Shown: positions 7,192 to 14,908 of the stretch, piece after piece
How the letters are laid out: each line of letters starts with the position of its first letter
Position numbering within the stretch: the stretch's first letter is position 1
From: CAZSAT01 sp964604675
GTDB lineage: Bacteria > Myxococcota_A > UBA796 > CAJQPC01
Direction of reading: 5' to 3'
Length of the DNA stretch: 24,199 nucleotides
NCBI GenBank assembly: GCA_964604675.1
Contig: CAZSAT010000103.1
Coordinates: 1 to 24,199, forward strand
Made by a program: the position numbers and the translations under genes
Notes under the pieces: model-generated
Seen by the model: the letters and a program-made list of their open reading frames with translations, nothing else
Told to the model about the DNA's origin: nothing
Databases searched by the model: none

Positions 7192-8547
7192 ATGCTCTTG
7201 TTGTTCGCGTGCAACGCCATGGAGCCTGTCGATTCCAGCGTGGCCGTGGACAGCAGCGAGCCGGTGGACTCCGTCCCGTCCATCGACTCCGGTGAGCCCG
7301 CGGCCCCAGAAGGCGCGCTGGTCTTCAGCGGAGACCCCCCGGTCAACGTGGTGGTCGTCACCCTCGACACGTCCCGGTACGACTACTACGGCTACTTCAC
7401 GGGCGACGCGGAGCACTCGCCCTTCCTCACCGCGCGCATGAACGAGGGCGTGGTGCTGGCCAACCACCGCAGCTGCTCCAACGCCACGCCCGACTCCATC
7501 CCCTGCCTGATGCTCGGCGGTCCCGGGCTGGAGCAAGGGTACGTGGCCCGCGTCGAGGGAACCTCGTGGCGCAAGGTGGACGAGGAGCTGGAGCTCGCCC
7601 CCGAGATCTTCTCGGCGGCTGGCTACCAGACCATGCTCGCCTCCGCGCACGCCGGCACCTCGCCGGGCTTCGGCACTGCGCAGGGCTTCACCGACGTGTA
7701 CTTCGAGGACAACACCATCGCCGAGCTCATGGTCGGTGAGGCGCTGGCGATGAGCACGGAGCTGGTGGAGCCCTTCTTCCTGAACGTCCACCTGCTCGAC
7801 ACCCACGCTCCCTACAACCCTCCAGCCGACTACCTGGACGCTCTGGACGACCTGGACGAGCTGCCCTACGACCTCTCGCGCTCGACCGGCACCTCGGCCC
7901 TGGCCGCGGAGTGGTCCGGACTGAGCGAGGAGGAACAGGCCCTCGCCCTCGCCCACATCGACGTGCGCTACCGGGCGGCGGTCCGCTACCTGGACGACCA
8001 GGTCGGGCGGCTGGTGGTCGGCCTCGAGGAACAGGGCCTCATGGACCGCACCCTGCTGTTGGTCTGGAGCGACCACGGCGAGGAGCTGCTGGAGCGCGAG
8101 GAGCTGGGACACGGGTCCACGATGTACGATGCCGCCCAGCGTGCCCTCGCGTTCTTCTGGGCGCCGGGCCTCGAGCACGTGCACTGGACGGGCCCCACCC
8201 AGCACGGCGACCTGATGCCCACCGTGATGCAGGCCGTCGGGCTCGAGCCGGCGGCCACCTCGAGCGGTCAGCTCGTGGGCACCCGGTCCGAACAGGACCC
8301 GCTCTACGCCTACAAGTACCTGGAGCACCAGTCCACGCTCATGGTCGTGAAGGGCGACCACAAGCTGCACTACGGGTGGGGCGGCACCGCGATGCTCTTC
8401 GATGTGGCCTCCGATCCGAACGAGGACATGGATCTGCTGGCGAGCGAGCCCGAGCTGGCCTCGGAGCTCTGGGATCTCCTCGAGCCCCGCGTGCGGGCCA
8501 TCGAGGCGATGTACCCCGATCCGCCCGCAGGCGACCCGGGTCTCTGA
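7192..8547 (+). CDS. Sulfatase/phosphoesterase-superfamily lipoprotein
   Basis: From ATG 7192 the product is 451 residues and begins MLLLFACNAM, with a minimal lipobox LFAC and Cys7. A Val/Asp/Ser-rich linker (PVDSSVAVDSSEPVDS) precedes an alkaline-phosphatase-fold domain. Its landmarks are NVVVVTLDTSRYDYYGYF (first metal-binding Asp), SCSNATPDSIPCLMLGG in the nucleophile position, FFLNVHLLDTHAPYNPP, and LLVWSDHGEELLE with ELGHGSTMYD (metal-binding Asp/His and His). The nucleophile region lacks the CxPxR signature that is matured to formylglycine; a Thr or Ser appears in its place. The enzyme may thus be a phosphotransferase or phosphodiesterase, not a true sulfatase. An in-frame GTG at 7159 would give a longer N-terminus with one Arg. 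Outer-membrane or periplasmic attachment is expected. Confidence 0.85.
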   Translation: MLLLFACNAMEPVDSSVAVDSSEPVDSVPSIDSGEPAAPEGALVFSGDPPVNVVVVTLDTSRYDYYGYFTGDAEHSPFLTARMNEGVVLANHRSCSNATPDSIPCLMLGGPGLEQGYVARVEGTSWRKVDEELELAPEIFSAAGYQTMLASAHAGTSPGFGTAQGFTDVYFEDNTIAELMVGEALAMSTELVEPFFLNVHLLDTHAPYNPPADYLDALDDLDELPYDLSRSTGTSALAAEWSGLSEEEQALALAHIDVRYRAAVRYLDDQVGRLVVGLEEQGLMDRTLLLVWSDHGEELLEREELGHGSTMYDAAQRALAFFWAPGLEHVHWTGPTQHGDLMPTVMQAVGLEPAATSSGQLVGTRSEQDPLYAYKYLEHQSTLMVVKGDHKLHYGWGGTAMLFDVASDPNEDMDLLASEPELASELWDLLEPRVRAIEAMYPDPPAGDPGL

Positions 8548-8558
8548 GCGGTCTGGGG

Positions 8559-8564
8559 TAGCCT
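8559..8564 (+). promoter_or_regulatory. Putative -10 element ahead of ABC unit
   Basis: TAGCCT lies eight bases before the GTG start at 8573, in the 25-bp gap after the sulfatase-like gene. No Shine-Dalgarno sequence is visible in that gap. This would give a leaderless or near-leaderless transcript for the five-gene unit. It is a weak motif in GC-rich DNA. Confidence 0.25.
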
Positions 8565-8572
8565 GCGCGGGC

Positions 8573-9382
8573 GTGACCGCAGCCATCACCACCAGCGGCC
8601 TCCGGCGCAGCTTCGGCGACGTGGTCGCTCTGGACGGGCTCGACCTCGAGGTTGATCGCGGCGAGGTCTTCGGCCTGCTCGGCCACAACGGTGCGGGCAA
8701 GACCACCACGGTGCGGCTGCTGAACGGCCTGCTGTTGCCGGATGACGGCCGTGCCCGCGTCCTGGGGCTCGACCCCTGGAGCGAGGGATCCGCTCTGCGC
8801 GCGCGCACCGGCGTGCTCACCGAGGTCGCCGCGCACGACAAGCGCCTGGACGCTCGCGAGACCCTGCGCTTCCATGGGCGGGTGCTCGGGCTCGACCAGC
8901 TGCACGAGCGCGTCGAGGCGGAGCTGGAACACTTCGGGATCAGCGCCTTCGCCCACCAGCGGGTCGGTGGCTACAGCAAGGGCATGGCCCAGCGCCTGGC
9001 CCTGGCGCGCGCCTTCCTCGGGGAGCCCGAGCTGCTGTTCCTCGACGAGCCCATCGCGGCGCTCGATCCGGTCGCCGCCTCGCAGGTGCACGCGCACATC
9101 CGGGCGCATGCGGCCAAGGGCCACACGGTGCTGCTCTGCACACACAACCTCACCGAGGCCGAGAAGCTGTGCGACCGGGTGGCCGTGCTGGAGCGCGGGC
9201 GCGTGCGCACCGTGGGCACCCCCAGAGAGCTCGGCGCGACCGGCGGCACCCTGATCGAGGTCGCGGACGGCGCCGCGGCCCTGGACGCCTTGAGGGCGGC
9301 CGGCGTGCAGGTTCGACGGCACGAGCCCGCCCGTCGCAGCCTGGACGAGGTGTACCGGCGGCTGCACGAGGACGAGCCGTGA
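8573..9382 (+). CDS. ABC transporter ATP-binding protein (ABC-2 class)
   Basis: The 269-residue protein begins with GTG at 8573 and carries the complete ATPase motif set: Walker A GHNGAGKTT (residues 37-45), a Q-loop region VLTEVAAHDKRL, the signature YSKGMAQR (134-141), Walker B LLFLDEP (154-160), and the H-loop His in LLCTHNLTEAEKL. The YSKGM signature and the short C-terminal extension (LIEVADGAAALDALR...) are typical of the ABC-2 (DRA/CcmA-like) exporter ATPases. It hydrolyses ATP to drive the permease encoded immediately downstream, whose GTG overlaps its stop by 4 nt. The substrate is not evident; the lipid-modifying genes that follow in the same coupled unit make a lipid or lipid-linked substrate plausible. 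Confidence 0.93.
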   Translation: MTAAITTSGLRRSFGDVVALDGLDLEVDRGEVFGLLGHNGAGKTTTVRLLNGLLLPDDGRARVLGLDPWSEGSALRARTGVLTEVAAHDKRLDARETLRFHGRVLGLDQLHERVEAELEHFGISAFAHQRVGGYSKGMAQRLALARAFLGEPELLFLDEPIAALDPVAASQVHAHIRAHAAKGHTVLLCTHNLTEAEKLCDRVAVLERGRVRTVGTPRELGATGGTLIEVADGAAALDALRAAGVQVRRHEPARRSLDEVYRRLHEDEP

Positions 9383-10197
9383 GGCCTCGTCGGGTCTGGG
9401 CCCTGGCGGCGCGGGAGCTTTCGGTGCTCACGCGCACGGGCGGCGTGATGGTGCCGCTCATCGCGCTCCCCGGGGTGTTCCTCGCCATCTTTCCGGCGAT
9501 CGTGGCCTACCTGCCGTCCACCGGGCAGGTGCCCCAGGCCTTGATGACCGAGCTGGTCACCGTCACCGATGCCCTCCCCGAGGCGGTGAAGCAGAGCCTG
9601 GCCGGGCGGACCCGGGAACAGCAGTTCGTGGAGCTGATGATCGTGCACTTCATGGCGCCGATCTACCTGATGGTGCCGCTCATCTTCGCGAGCGCCATCG
9701 CCGCCGACTCCTACGCCGGGGAGCGGGACCGCCGCACCCTCGAGGCGCGCCTCTACCTGCCGGTGACCGACGGCGAGCTGCTCGCGTCGAAGTTCCTGGC
9801 CGCCTGGGTGCCCTCGCTCGTGATCTCGTGGCTCGGTTTCGCGGTGTACACCCTGGTGGTGAACGTGGCCGGCTGGCCCGTGATGCAGGCCTGGTTCTTC
9901 CCGACCCCGCCCTGGCTGGTGCTCGCCGGTGTGGTCGCGCCGGGGGCGGCGGCGGTGGGGTTGACCACCGGCATCCTCGTGTCGTCGCGGGTGAGCACGA
10001 TGCAGGAAGCCAGCCAGCTGTCGAGCCTCGTGGTGGTGCCGCTGGTGGCGCTCGCGGCGCTGCAGGTCAGCGGGCGCGTGGAGCTGAGCCTGGAGCGGGT
10101 GAGCGTGATGGCCGCGGTGCTCTGGGCCACCGCCCTGGTGCTGCTCGTCTTCGCGGCCAGGAGCTGCTCGCGCGACGCGCTGCTCTCGCGGCGCTGA
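9379..10197 (+). CDS. ABC-2 type permease
   Basis: The 272-residue protein starts at a GTG overlapping the ATPase stop (GTGA). An N-terminal amphipathic segment RRVWALAARELSVLTR precedes the first helix (VPLIALPGVFLAIFPAIVAYL). A soluble insert of about 70 residues (PEAVKQSLAGRTREQQFVE) follows, then five further helices. The sequence SAIAADSYAGERDRRTLEARLYLPVTDGELLASKF is the conserved 'E+..gt.e.ll..Pv...ell..K' coupling region of ABC-2 membrane proteins. With the upstream ATPase it forms an exporter, presumably a homodimer of each subunit. The acyltransferase gene begins one base after its stop, which makes a shared transcript almost certain. Confidence 0.9.
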   Translation: MRPRRVWALAARELSVLTRTGGVMVPLIALPGVFLAIFPAIVAYLPSTGQVPQALMTELVTVTDALPEAVKQSLAGRTREQQFVELMIVHFMAPIYLMVPLIFASAIAADSYAGERDRRTLEARLYLPVTDGELLASKFLAAWVPSLVISWLGFAVYTLVVNVAGWPVMQAWFFPTPPWLVLAGVVAPGAAAVGLTTGILVSSRVSTMQEASQLSSLVVVPLVALAALQVSGRVELSLERVSVMAAVLWATALVLLVFAARSCSRDALLSRR

Positions 10198-10198
10198 G

Positions 10199-11374
10199 GT
10201 GAGCCCCGAGGCCTTCCGGCGCCATCCGCTCGTCCGGCTCGGGGCCCCGCTGCAGGTGCTGGCGTACTGGCTGGTCTGGGGGCTCATCGGGTGGGTCGGG
10301 CCCCTCGCGTTCCGGTGGCGACCGGGCGGCTCCGTCGGCGCCACGCCCCGGCGCGGTCCTTTCCTGTTGCTGGCGAACCACACGAGCGTGCTCGACCCGG
10401 TGCTCTCGACCTGGTGGACCGGGCGCCGGGTGGCCTACATGTCGCTCGAGACCCTCTTCCAGCACCCGCTGCTCGGCTACTTCCTGCCCCTCGTCGGGTG
10501 CTTTCCCAAGGCCTTCGCCCACAAGGATCCGGCGGCCATGGCCACGCTCGCCGCCCGCTACGCGGCCGGGGAGGGGGTGGTGGTCTTTCCAGAGGGCGGT
10601 CGGAGCTGGGACGGTCGGCCCGGGGTGGTGCTGCCGGGCATCGGTCGGCTGCTCCAGCGCTTGAAGCCCCGCGTGGTGGTCGTGCGGCTGAAGAACGCCC
10701 ACCTGGTGCGCCCGCGCTGGGCGCGCACCACCCGCTGGGTGCCGCTGCAGATCGAGGCCCGTCGCCTGGACTACGACCCCGATCGGCCGCCCGAGGTGCT
10801 CGCGCAGCAGGTCGCCGACGCGATCCGCATCGACCCCGACGTGCACGCCCCGCGCTTCAGCTTCGGCTGGAACATGGCGCACGGGCTGCCGAGCTACCTC
10901 TGGGCCTGTCCGGCGTGCTTCGAGCTGCTGGCGTTGCAGGTCGATCCGAGCGATGGCAACGTGGTGGCGTGCAGCACGTGTGAGGCCACCTGGCGGCTCG
11001 ACACGTCCAACCGGATGCGCGGCTCGCAGCCGCTCCGCGTGACCGAAGCCCACGACCTCATCGCTGCGCACCACGCCGCGCCGTGGTCGCTCGAGGCCCC
11101 CGGACGCCTGCTCCGGATCCATCGGGATGTGCCTCCCGAAGAGGTGGCTGACGGCCCAGCGGGCGTGGGGGTGGACGGGCTGCGCGTCGGTGCCTGGAGG
11201 CTCCCCTGGCACGACGTGCAGGTCGTGGCGGTGGCCTTCAACAACGCGCTCACGGTGCGCACCGAAGGGGTGCTCTACGCGGTGGATCTGCCCGACGGCC
11301 AGGCGCTCATGTGGGAGCACGTCGCGAAGCTGTGGCTGGTGGCGAGGGAACCCGCCGCGGTAGGGGGCGGGTGA
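10199..11374 (+). CDS. PlsC-family acyltransferase with C-terminal zinc ribbon
   Basis: The 391-residue protein starts at GTG 10199. An N-terminal hydrophobic helix (about residues 15-36) anchors a PlsC/LPLAT domain with motif I NHTSVLD (Asn60-His61 to Asp66) and motif III VVFPEGGRSWDG (Glu132). This is the machinery that moves an acyl group to a glycerolipid hydroxyl on the cytosolic side of the membrane. After about residue 220 the protein departs from the usual length. CPAC (Cys237, Cys240) and CSTC (Cys258, Cys261), separated by 17 residues, form a zinc ribbon, followed by about 120 residues of unrecognised sequence containing a PH- or LytTR-like strand pattern (GLRVGAWRLPWHDVQVVAVAF). 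The fusion suggests a regulatory or protein-docking module. The gene is coupled to the CFA-like gene by a TGATG junction. Confidence 0.88.
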   Translation: MSPEAFRRHPLVRLGAPLQVLAYWLVWGLIGWVGPLAFRWRPGGSVGATPRRGPFLLLANHTSVLDPVLSTWWTGRRVAYMSLETLFQHPLLGYFLPLVGCFPKAFAHKDPAAMATLAARYAAGEGVVVFPEGGRSWDGRPGVVLPGIGRLLQRLKPRVVVVRLKNAHLVRPRWARTTRWVPLQIEARRLDYDPDRPPEVLAQQVADAIRIDPDVHAPRFSFGWNMAHGLPSYLWACPACFELLALQVDPSDGNVVACSTCEATWRLDTSNRMRGSQPLRVTEAHDLIAAHHAAPWSLEAPGRLLRIHRDVPPEEVADGPAGVGVDGLRVGAWRLPWHDVQVVAVAFNNALTVRTEGVLYAVDLPDGQALMWEHVAKLWLVAREPAAVGGG

Positions 11375-12528
11375 TGTCCTCGCCTGTGGTCTCCGCTCCC
11401 AAGCCCCGCTGGTCGCCGCACGGCGTGGCACGCCGTGCCGTCGCTCCGCGCCTGGAGCGCGCGGGCATCACGGTCGACGGTCCCAACCCCTGGGACCTCC
11501 GGGTGCACGACGAGCGCGTGTGGCTGCGCGTGGCACGCGACGGGGGTCTGGGGCTCGGCGAGTCCTACATGGACGGCTGGTGGGACTGCGCAGCCATCGA
11601 CCAGCTGCTCGACCGCGTCTTCCGCTCGGGGACCCACACCGACATCGGGCCGCTCACGCGCCTGCTCCGGCCGCTGCGCGCCACGCTGATGAACCTCCAG
11701 TCGCCTCGCCGTGCCGCGCAGGTCTGCGAGGCGCACTACGACCTGGGCAACGACCTCTTCACTGCCATGCTGGACCCGGAGATGGTGTACACGTGCGGTC
11801 TGTGGCGAGGGGTCGACACGCTGGCCGAGGCTCAGATCGCGAAGCTCGACCTCGTGTGCCGGAAGCTGGGCCTCGAGCCGGGCATGACCCTGCTCGACAT
11901 CGGCTGCGGCTACGGCTCGCTGATGCGGCACGCGGCGCGTCGCTACGGCGTGACCTGCGTGGGCTACTCGCTCTCGGTGGAGCAGACGGAGCTCGGGCGA
12001 GAGCTCTGTGCCGGGCTGCCGATAACCTTCGAGCTTGAGGACTACCGCGCCATCCGGGGGCGCTTCGATCGCGTGGCCTCCATCGGCATGTTCGAAGCGG
12101 TGGGCGCCAAGAACCACCGGGCGTTCATGGACGTGGTGGCCCGGAGCCTGACGCCGGATGGCGCGGCCCTCCTCCACACCATGGGTGCCAACGTCACCGG
12201 GACCGCGTACCGCTCCTTCGCCGACCGCTACATCTTCCCGAACGGGATGATGCCCAGCCTGGCACAGCTCGGGGCCGCGGCCGAGGGGCGCCTGATCGTG
12301 GAGGACCTGCACAACATCGGCGCGGACTACGACCCCACGCTGATGGCGTGGCACGCCAACTTCCAGGCGGCGTGGCCCGGCCTGTCCGAGCGCTATGGTG
12401 CGCGCTTCAAGCGCATGTGGGAGTTCTATCTGCTGGCCTTCGCCGCCGGCTTCCGCGCCCGCCAGTGGCAGCTCTGGCAGCTGGTGCTGGCACCCCCGGG
12501 CGCCCCCGGCCGGGACCACCGCGGGTGA
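11374..12528 (+). CDS. CFA-synthase-family SAM methyltransferase
   Basis: The 384-residue protein matches cyclopropane-fatty-acyl-phospholipid synthases along its length: HYDLGNDLF (121-129), VYTCGLW, the SAM-binding loop LDIGCGYGSL (174-183), SIGMFEAVG (236-244), IFPNGMMPS (287-295), and the C-terminal FYLLAFAAGFRARQWQLWQL. The N-terminal membrane-associating region (residues 1-110) is also present. The family transfers a methylene or methyl from S-adenosylmethionine to double bonds of phospholipid acyl chains. Products can be cyclopropane rings or, in some branches, methyl-branched chains. The downstream FAD oxidoreductase, overlapping by 4 nt, is a frequent genomic partner of the non-canonical branch, so the product may be further modified. 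The DUF1365 gene that often sits between the two in other genomes is absent here. Confidence 0.92.
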   Translation: MSSPVVSAPKPRWSPHGVARRAVAPRLERAGITVDGPNPWDLRVHDERVWLRVARDGGLGLGESYMDGWWDCAAIDQLLDRVFRSGTHTDIGPLTRLLRPLRATLMNLQSPRRAAQVCEAHYDLGNDLFTAMLDPEMVYTCGLWRGVDTLAEAQIAKLDLVCRKLGLEPGMTLLDIGCGYGSLMRHAARRYGVTCVGYSLSVEQTELGRELCAGLPITFELEDYRAIRGRFDRVASIGMFEAVGAKNHRAFMDVVARSLTPDGAALLHTMGANVTGTAYRSFADRYIFPNGMMPSLAQLGAAAEGRLIVEDLHNIGADYDPTLMAWHANFQAAWPGLSERYGARFKRMWEFYLLAFAAGFRARQWQLWQLVLAPPGAPGRDHRG

Positions 12529-13745
12529 GGATCGCGGTCGTCGGCGGTGGGGTCGGCGGGTTGTCGGCGGCCTGGTACCTCCAGGAGCGCCACGACGTCA
12601 CCCTCTTCGAGGCCTCGGACCGCCTGGGCGGGCACGCCAACCCGGTCGCGGTGCCCCACCCCACGCGGGGCTCGGTGCTGGTGGACACGGGCTTCTTGGT
12701 CTTCAACCTGCACACCTACCCCCGCTTCCTCGCCTGGCTCGAAGCGCTGGGGCTCGAGGACCATGTCCGCCCGACCGACATGGCGCTGTCGTACGACGAC
12801 GTCGACCGCGACCTCCGGTGGGCGAGCCCGGACCTGGGCGGCGTGTTCCACCAGCGAAGGAACCTGGTCCGTCCGGCGTTCTGGCGCATGCTCTGGGAGC
12901 TCTTCCGCTTCCGACGCGAGGCGCGTGCGGACCTCCATGCGGGCCGCCTGTCCGGTCGCTCCATGGAGATCTACCTCCGGGAGGGCGGCTACTCGGAGTG
13001 CTTCGTCCGGGACCTGTTCGTGCCGGCGACCGCGGCCATCTGGTCCCTGCCCACCGAGGCGTGCCTCGCCTTTCCGGCCGAGAGCTACGTGCGCTTCTTC
13101 GACAACCACCTGATGCTGCAGGGGGTCCCGGAGAAGCTGTGGCGCACCCTGGCCGGCTCGAGCGCGACCTACCTGGCCGCCTTCCGACGGCAGTTCCGAG
13201 GCGAGGTCCGGCTCGCGTGCCCGGTGGTCGGTGTCGGGGCCGGAGGCGTCCGGCTGGCCGAGGGCGCGGAAGCCTTCGAGGCCGTGGTGATGGCCACGCA
13301 CGCCGACACCAGCCTGGAGCTGCTCACCGACCCGACCCCCGACCAGCGAGCGGTGCTCGCGCCGTGGCGCTTCTCGCCGAGTCCCGCCGTGCTCCACACC
13401 GATCCGTCGCTGCTCCCCGCCGACCGCCGGCTCTGGCGGAGCTGGAACCTGCGGATCGAAGGCGAACGGACCACGGTGACCTACCACCTGAACCGCGTGC
13501 AGGACCTCGACGGAGCGCCCGACGTGTTCCTGTCCCTCGCCCCCGAGCGGGTCGATGCCTCCCGCGTGATCGCGCGCTTCGACTACCGCCACCCGGTGTT
13601 CGAGCAGAGTGCTCTGCTCGCCCGGGAGCGGCTCGCGGGCATCCAGGGAGCGGGGGGGCTCTGGTTCTGTGGCGCCTGGTGCGGCTACGGCTTCCACGAG
13701 GACGCGATCGTGGCGGCGCTCGCGGTGGTCGACGGCATCGGCTGA
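12525..13745 (+). CDS. FAD-dependent amine-oxidase-like oxidoreductase (COG2907 type)
   Basis: The 406-residue protein starts at a GTG overlapping the previous stop. It opens with the FAD dinucleotide motif IAVVGGGVGGLSAAW, then FEASDRLGGHAN, the adjacent flavin-contacting segment. DTGFLVFN near residue 43 and the C-terminal GLWFCGAWCGYGFHEDAI are hallmarks of the NAD/FAD-binding proteins found beside CFA-synthase-like genes. The family probably oxidises or desaturates membrane acyl chains. In alphaproteobacterial furan-fatty-acid synthesis, a methylase, a desaturase and an O2-using enzyme act in sequence on phospholipid chains, but whether this protein is equivalent to any of them is inference. 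The last 61 bp overlap the convergent desaturase gene. Confidence 0.88.
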   Translation: MRIAVVGGGVGGLSAAWYLQERHDVTLFEASDRLGGHANPVAVPHPTRGSVLVDTGFLVFNLHTYPRFLAWLEALGLEDHVRPTDMALSYDDVDRDLRWASPDLGGVFHQRRNLVRPAFWRMLWELFRFRREARADLHAGRLSGRSMEIYLREGGYSECFVRDLFVPATAAIWSLPTEACLAFPAESYVRFFDNHLMLQGVPEKLWRTLAGSSATYLAAFRRQFRGEVRLACPVVGVGAGGVRLAEGAEAFEAVVMATHADTSLELLTDPTPDQRAVLAPWRFSPSPAVLHTDPSLLPADRRLWRSWNLRIEGERTTVTYHLNRVQDLDGAPDVFLSLAPERVDASRVIARFDYRHPVFEQSALLARERLAGIQGAGGLWFCGAWCGYGFHEDAIVAALAVVDGIG

Positions 13746-14524
13746 GCGTCTCCTCGGATGCACGCCGTCGGGATGCGGTGGCGCAGCTCGGCGGTGCGGC
13801 GCGGCAGCTCGGTCCAGTGCAGGCCGGGGCGGTCGTGGTGCGCGGTGTGGTGGCCCACGTTGAGCAGGAAGCCGTTGGCACGGCCGAGGTGGGTGACCGA
13901 CGCGTCCATCGGTCCGGTGGCCGGCACCCCGTCGTGCTGCCGGTAGCTGAACCAGAAGATGGCGCAGCGCACCGCGAGCTGGGGCAGCAGCACCAACAAC
14001 AGGCCCCGCACGGGGTTGGCGACCAGCGCCGCAACGGTCACCGACCACAGCACCGCCTGGTGAGCCAAGAGCCGCGGGCGGGGGTCCCGCCGACCCGAGC
14101 CTGCCAGCTCCGAGCCGATGCGCCAGGCGTCGAGCAAGGTCGCGCTGGAGCCGAGCACCGCGAAGATCGGGCGTTGGAGGCGCCCGGGCCCCGTGAAGCG
14201 CCCGTTCGCGGCGGGATCCCGCGCGGGCGTGAGGTAGTGCCGGTGGTGGCCGTGCACGTGCTGCAGCTCCCAGCCGGGGGTGGTGAAGCCGCTCATCAGC
14301 GCCAACACGAGGTCGAAGAGCGTGTTGCCGACGGTGCCCCGGAAGACCGGCAGGTGGGCCTGGTTGTGCTGGACCACCACCACCTGGGCGCGGGCCAGGT
14401 ACGACACGAGCGCCAGAGGCACGACGACGGCGACGGGGAGCGCGAGGGCGAACGGCAGCGCGGCGGCCAACAAGCCGACCAGCACGAGCGCGGTCGGTCG
14501 GAGGTCGGCCGGGTGGGCGAGCAC
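13685..14524 (-). CDS. Membrane fatty-acid desaturase
   Basis: From GTG 14524 the protein has 279 residues and the three histidine clusters of di-iron membrane desaturases: HNQAH (His53-His57), HVHGHHRH (89-96) and GHHTAHHDRPGLHW (His225-His230). Hydrophobic pairs lie before box 1 and between boxes 2 and 3. The QHDGV near residue 196 and the closing HWTELP are also typical of the family. It would insert a cis double bond into (or hydroxylate) an acyl chain, using O2 and an electron donor. No donor gene is adjacent. The gene converges on and overlaps the FAD oxidoreductase gene and diverges from the small lipoprotein gene with only 21 bp between starts. Minus-strand TATCCT (14535-14530) sits five bases before the GTG, so a leaderless transcript is possible. 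Confidence 0.88.
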   Translation of the reverse strand: MLAHPADLRPTALVLVGLLAAALPFALALPVAVVVPLALVSYLARAQVVVVQHNQAHLPVFRGTVGNTLFDLVLALMSGFTTPGWELQHVHGHHRHYLTPARDPAANGRFTGPGRLQRPIFAVLGSSATLLDAWRIGSELAGSGRRDPRPRLLAHQAVLWSVTVAALVANPVRGLLLVLLPQLAVRCAIFWFSYRQHDGVPATGPMDASVTHLGRANGFLLNVGHHTAHHDRPGLHWTELPRRTAELRHRIPTACIRGDAQPMPSTTASAATIASSWKP

Positions 14525-14545
14525 GGGGCAGGATACCCCCTCGGC
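14525..14545. promoter_or_regulatory. 21-bp divergent start region
   Basis: Only 21 bp separate the GTG of the desaturase (-) and the ATG of the small lipoprotein (+). TATCCT on the minus strand is 5 nt from the GTG, and neither gene has a recognisable Shine-Dalgarno sequence. If both starts are right, the two promoters must overlap the opposite coding sequences, and divergent control is likely. Confidence 0.3.
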
Positions 14546-14908
14546 ATGTGGCTCCTGATCGCTTGCACCACCTCCACCTCCGCGGAGGTCCCGGCCGACG
14601 TGAAGCCCCTCACGCCGCCTCACGCCAGCGGCGACCCCCGCGCGCACGTGGCGCAGGCCTTCGGGCTCCACATGGTCACCGCGGAGCTGACCGACGTCTG
14701 GCCGGACCGGCCCTACCACGTGGCCCTGTGGGACGACTCCGCCGACGGCACGCCCGACCGCGCCACCCTCGACGCCGATCGGGATGGGCAGGTCGACCAG
14801 CACTGGACCCGGGAGGGCGACGCGTTGATGGTGTCCACGAACGGCGGCGCGCCCGAGGCGTGGACGGGTCCCGTCCCGTCCGGGCTCGAGCTGGGAGGCA
14901 GCCGATGA
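14546..14908 (+). CDS. Small lipoprotein with calcium-loop-like repeats
   Basis: The 120-residue product begins MWLLIACTTS, a minimal lipobox LIAC with Cys7 and no basic residue before it. The mature part has a segment resembling thrombospondin type 3 or dockerin calcium loops: DDSADGTPD followed by LDADRDGQVDQHW, with alternating Asp. The remainder, including VTAELTDVWPDRPYHVALW, is not recognised. The role is probably an envelope protein with Ca-stabilised loops. The stop overlaps the rhodanese ATG by 4 nt, so they are co-translated. Confidence 0.65.
   Translation: MWLLIACTTSTSAEVPADVKPLTPPHASGDPRAHVAQAFGLHMVTAELTDVWPDRPYHVALWDDSADGTPDRATLDADRDGQVDQHWTREGDALMVSTNGGAPEAWTGPVPSGLELGGSR

Noticed and set aside
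7108..8841. 577-codon open frame on the minus strand opposite the sulfatase-like and ABC genes
   Set aside because: No recognisable motif; the composition is typical of the reverse frame of a GC-rich gene, and the plus-strand genes carry full catalytic motif sets.
12426..14048. 540-codon minus-strand frame opposite the FAD oxidoreductase
   Set aside because: Arg/Pro/His-rich shadow of a gene with clear FAD motifs.
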